Source of the DNA: an uncultured Pelagibacteraceae bacterium
GTDB lineage: Bacteria > Pseudomonadota > Alphaproteobacteria > Pelagibacterales > Pelagibacteraceae
Assembly (NCBI GenBank): GCA_950068185.1
Contig: CATMHL010000003.1
Location: forward strand, 1-32,688
Length of the DNA: 32,688 nt
Direction of reading: 5' to 3'
The notes under the pieces are model-generated. The model was not told the DNA's origin, made no database searches, and saw only the letters and a program-made list of their open reading frames with translations. A program made the translations under genes and the position numbers. How positions within the stretch are numbered: position 1 is the stretch's first letter; each line of letters starts with the position of its first letter. Positions 29,605 to 32,688 of the stretch are shown here, one piece after another.

Positions 29605-30239
29605 ATATAATACCCCTTGTTATTATTTTTGATAAAATTGTTATCGTCAAATTTTTCTAAAATCTTTTTTCTAAGTCGATGAATATGAGTTTCAACGGTA
29701 TGAGTTTCACTCTCTGGAGAATAATTCCAAACATTTTTTAAAACTAAACTTCTACTTATCGGTTCTTTGTTTTTGCTAAACAAAATAAGAAAACTGATTT
29801 CTTTTTCGGACAATTGAAGTTCCAGGTTATTTTTTTTAATTTTACGTTCATTTTTATCTATTATATAATTATTTAAATAAATTAAAGAATTCTTTTTAAA
29901 TTCATTTTTAGCAAAAGCGTTAATAATTTTCTTTTTGAAATCTAGTATTGCAAATGGCATATTTAGTTGATCGTTAAGTTCGTCTGATAATATATTTTTT
30001 ACATATGAAGATTCATTAACAAAAATTAATGGAAAATTATTTTTTTTGATTTCGTTATAAAAATTTTTATCTAGTCCAGAAACAAAAAATATAACTAAAT
30101 GATTTTTTTTTTTAGCATCATCTAAGCATAAATTTAAATCTTCATAATATTTAATTTTGTATTTAGAAAATAGCCTCATTTCATTCAAAATTTCTGAAAA
30201 GATTTTATTTCCAAAAACTGATATAGTTACATTACTCAT
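29601..30239 (-). CDS. OmpR/PhoB-type winged-helix regulator with degenerate receiver domain
   Basis: C-terminal wHTH: LELQLSEKEISFLILFSKNKEPISRSLVLKNVWNYSPESETHTVETHIHRLRKKI...NNKGYYI. N-terminal half lacks the expected acidic pair and phospho-acceptor Asp. ATG at 30239 preferred over TTG at 30245. Confidence 0.85.
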   Translation of the reverse strand: MSNVTISVFGNKIFSEILNEMRLFSKYKIKYYEDLNLCLDDAKKKNHLVIFFVSGLDKNFYNEIKKNNFPLIFVNESSYVKNILSDELNDQLNMPFAILDFKKKIINAFAKNEFKKNSLIYLNNYIIDKNERKIKKNNLELQLSEKEISFLILFSKNKEPISRSLVLKNVWNYSPESETHTVETHIHRLRKKILEKFDDNNFIKNNNKGYYI

Positions 30240-30253
30240 TAACAATAATTTGT

Positions 30254-30745
30254 ATGAACATTATAATAAAAAAACATTTACTATTATACAAAGGTTATAA
30301 ATTAAAATGCAGTATTGGTAAATCTGGTATTACACCTTCAAAAAAGGAAGGTGATTTAGTATCCCCCAAAGGAATATTTAGACTTGGTTTTCTCTATTAT
30401 AGGAAAGATAGAATTAAATCACTAAAATGCAAAATAAAAAAAAGAATTATAAAAAAAAATATGGGTTGGTGTGATGACAGCAGGAGTAAAAAATATAATC
30501 AAGAAATATATTTTCCATTTAAATATCATGCAGAAAAACTTTATAGAAAAGATAATATTTATGATATTTTTATTAATATAAAATTTAATTACTGCCCAAT
30601 TATAAAAGGGAAAGGAAGTGCCATTTTTTTACATTTAACTAATATCAATTACAAACCTACAAGTGGTTGCATAGCAATTGTAAAAAAAGATTTTTTAAAA
30701 ATACTTCCGTTAATTAACAAAAAAACAAGAATTTCAATTAGCTAG
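30254..30745 (+). CDS. L,D-transpeptidase (YkuD) family protein
   Basis: 163 aa; GKGSAIFLHLTNINYKPTSGCIAIVKKDF matches the YkuD His...S-x-G-C active-site pattern. Confidence 0.85.
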   Translation: MNIIIKKHLLLYKGYKLKCSIGKSGITPSKKEGDLVSPKGIFRLGFLYYRKDRIKSLKCKIKKRIIKKNMGWCDDSRSKKYNQEIYFPFKYHAEKLYRKDNIYDIFINIKFNYCPIIKGKGSAIFLHLTNINYKPTSGCIAIVKKDFLKILPLINKKTRISIS

Positions 30746-31412
30746 AATTTCTTTCTCCCAGAATTGTAGTACCTAATCTTAAATAAGTGGAACCACTTAA
30801 TATCGCCTGTTCATAATCCGAACTCATACCCATACTTAGATCTTCCAAATTTAATTGTTGTGCAGCTTTTTTTAATTTCTTAAAATATTCTTGAGAGTTG
30901 GAATCAACTGGTGGCATACACATTAAACCTATAACATTCAATGATAGATCCTTAGTACAATAATTGTAAAAATTGTTAAGATCATTAAACATTATTCCTG
31001 ATTTTTGAGGTTCTTCTGCAAGATTCACTTGTATAAATAATTTAACCTTTTTGTTTAATTCTTTTTCGTGATGAGACAGTTTTAAAGCTAATCTGTCATC
31101 GTCAAGAGAATGAATATAATTAAATAATTTAACCGCTTTTTTTGCTTTATTGGTTTGTAATTTACCAATCATATGAAGTTGTAAATTCTTATAGCGATTT
31201 TTAGTATCGATCCATTTATTTTCAGCTTCCTGAATTTTATTTTCTCCATAATGAATATGTCCATTTTCCAAAAGTGGTAGAATTTTATTTAAAGGAAATG
31301 TTTTTGTTACAACAACGATTTTTGGCTTAGTTTTGAGTTGTTTTTTGCTAATAATTTCATTAACCTTGTTTTTAACTCGGCTTAATTTTTCTAAAGTTGT
31401 ATGCATAAACAT
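30738..31412 (-). CDS. YggS family pyridoxal phosphate homeostasis protein
   Basis: 224 aa; KIVVVTKTFPLNKI; HYGENKIQEAENKW; LQLHMIGKLQTNKAKKAV; GLMCMPP; LSMGMSSDYEQAILSGSTYLRLGTTILG. Internal ATG at 31406 is an alternative start. Confidence 0.94.
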   Translation of the reverse strand: MFMHTTLEKLSRVKNKVNEIISKKQLKTKPKIVVVTKTFPLNKILPLLENGHIHYGENKIQEAENKWIDTKNRYKNLQLHMIGKLQTNKAKKAVKLFNYIHSLDDDRLALKLSHHEKELNKKVKLFIQVNLAEEPQKSGIMFNDLNNFYNYCTKDLSLNVIGLMCMPPVDSNSQEYFKKLKKAAQQLNLEDLSMGMSSDYEQAILSGSTYLRLGTTILGERNSS

Positions 31413-31970
31413 TTACCAAGTATTTTTATTTTTGTAGATCAATACAATAATCAAATATTTAAAAATAAAAACCTAAATATAGGTGTTATTTACAGAAATT
31501 ATAAAGATAGAGATAGGGAAAAACAATTAATGAGAATAGCTAAAGCATGTAAAAAAAGTAGATATCAACTTTTTGTTTCAAATGATCTTAAACTTGCGCT
31601 CAAAGTTAAGGCAAATGGTATTTATATTCCATCTTTCAACAAAACAAAAACATTTTCAAATTTAGAAAAAAAAAATATTGCAATCATAGGTTCGGCCCAC
31701 AATCAAAAAGAAATTCATAGAAAAATTTCACAGAATTGTAGTGCTATCTTCCTTTCTCCTGTTTTTAATGTAGAAAAATCAAAAAAATTTTTAGGATTAT
31801 TCAAATTTAATTACCTATCTCACATGAACAAAATAAATATTCTGGCACTAGGTGGTATTTCTGAAAATAACATCCGTAAACTTAAATTATTATATATTAA
31901 AGGTTTTGGAGGTATTAGGGTATTCAAAAAAAAACCGGCCTTAAAAAAGGCCGGTTTTTATAAGTTTTAA
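31401..31970 (+). CDS. ThiE/TenI-like thiamine phosphate synthase family protein, divergent
   Basis: 189 aa; GIYIPSF, IIGSAHNQKEI, AIFLSPVFNVEKSKKF, ILALGGISENNIRKLKLLYIKGFGGI resemble ThiE-family motifs but are degenerate. Confidence 0.65.
   Translation: MHKHLPSIFIFVDQYNNQIFKNKNLNIGVIYRNYKDRDREKQLMRIAKACKKSRYQLFVSNDLKLALKVKANGIYIPSFNKTKTFSNLEKKNIAIIGSAHNQKEIHRKISQNCSAIFLSPVFNVEKSKKFLGLFKFNYLSHMNKINILALGGISENNIRKLKLLYIKGFGGIRVFKKKPALKKAGFYKF
31930..31959. terminator. Bidirectional intrinsic terminator between the ThiE-like gene and the outer-membrane protein gene
   Basis: Perfect 13-bp inverted repeat AAAAACCGGCCTT-AAAA-AAGGCCGGTTTTT with A-tract on the left and T-tract on the right. Confidence 0.88.
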
Positions 31971-31991
31971 TTTAATTTATAAAATTAAAAT

Positions 31992-32688
31992 TTAAAATCT
32001 AAATCCTAAAGCAACTGTACCAAATGCAACAGTTGGATCAGCACTATACGAGTTCACTACTGCAATACTAGTACCGTTACCATGAACACTTATACCATTG
32101 TAATCAGTATAACCTGCTTCAGTTTTTATAAAGATACCTGATGCTAACACTGTTCGTGTTCCGAGAGCCCATGTTGTACCTGATAGATTAGATGGTTGCG
32201 AAATATCACCACTCACCTCTACTTGTGCTCCAGTTAATCCAACTTTCACGTAAAGTGATGAAGTATCACTAAGCACGAGTGTCGGTGCGATATAATAGTT
32301 AACCATGTTGTCTATTCTAAAACTTACATCTGTAGGTGCAGAGTCAAAATTTGTACTTTCAGGGTCAGTTACAGGTGTATCTGCTGCATTGTCCTGATCG
32401 CCGTGAAACTCTAATTTAGCTTCACCTGAAAAGAGTGACGCTCCTACATCTATAAGGAGGTAACTTCCTAATGGAATTGCATAACCAGCTTCAAAGCCTG
32501 TTATTGGCGCAACCTGACCAAGAGAAACTTCGTCTTTTTCAAAAGTTCCGCCTGTTGGAGATGTTCTTGAAGTACCAGACAATTGGATACCATATCCACT
32601 AGCTGATACACCTATATACGGTCCAGCAAAATTACTGGAATCTGCCTGGGCAGTTGTACTCATATTCACTAGCAATAGAGTAAATACA
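31992..32688 (-). CDS. Outer-membrane beta-barrel protein, N-terminus cut by window end
   Basis: In-frame reading continues upstream of the ORF-track start to the window edge (...VFTLLLVNMSTTAQA|DSSNFAGPYIGVSASGYG), consistent with a signal peptide; alternating strand pattern and C-terminal Phe (VALGFRF). Confidence 0.82.
   Translation of the reverse strand, partial: VFTLLLVNMSTTAQADSSNFAGPYIGVSASGYGIQLSGTSRTSPTGGTFEKDEVSLGQVAPITGFEAGYAIPLGSYLLIDVGASLFSGEAKLEFHGDQDNAADTPVTDPESTNFDSAPTDVSFRIDNMVNYYIAPTLVLSDTSSLYVKVGLTGAQVEVSGDISQPSNLSGTTWALGTRTVLASGIFIKTEAGYTDYNGISVHGNGTSIAVVNSYSADPTVAFGTVALGFRF

Noticed and set aside
1-32688. CRISPR array, prophage, transposon, restriction or defence system
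   Set aside because: No regularly spaced repeats, integrase/transposase, or defence-type ORFs seen; content is core metabolism and translation genes.

Overview
AT-rich, very compact window that looks like the chromosomal core of a streamlined alphaproteobacterium, most likely SAR11/Pelagibacterales-like (inferred from base composition, gene order and protein style). Nearly every base is coding. Block 1 (about 1-17.7 kb, mostly minus strand) is the alphaproteobacterial murJ-trpS-nfuA-tsaB-fur-miaB-phoH-ybeY-lnt-metK-nusA-infB-rbfA-rpsO-pnp supercluster. Several genes that usually sit inside it are absent: trmB, rimP, ylxR, truB, corC and rimI. Block 2 (17.7-32.7 kb) has maeB, a DolP-like BON lipoprotein, rsmI, an LpoA-like protein, rdgB, grpE-dnaK-dnaJ, dapB, nth, a PfkB/adenosine kinase, a divergent OmpR-type regulator with a degenerate receiver, a YkuD protein, a YggS-family PLP protein, a ThiE-like protein and a partial outer-membrane beta-barrel. 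I see no CRISPR array, mobile element, rRNA or tRNA. The best non-obvious signal is a 41-aa, TTG-initiated ORF at 29479-29604 (-), missing from the ORF track. It carries the ArfA ribosome-rescue signature (KKGKGSYKRK) and is stop/start coupled to the upstream regulator gene. Other signals: matching sigma32-type promoters for dnaK and grpE (the latter apparently leaderless), an intrinsic terminator 20 nt upstream of nusA that may be an autoregulatory attenuator, a bidirectional terminator inside the 3' end of a coding sequence, and palindromes shared as start or stop codons by opposing genes.
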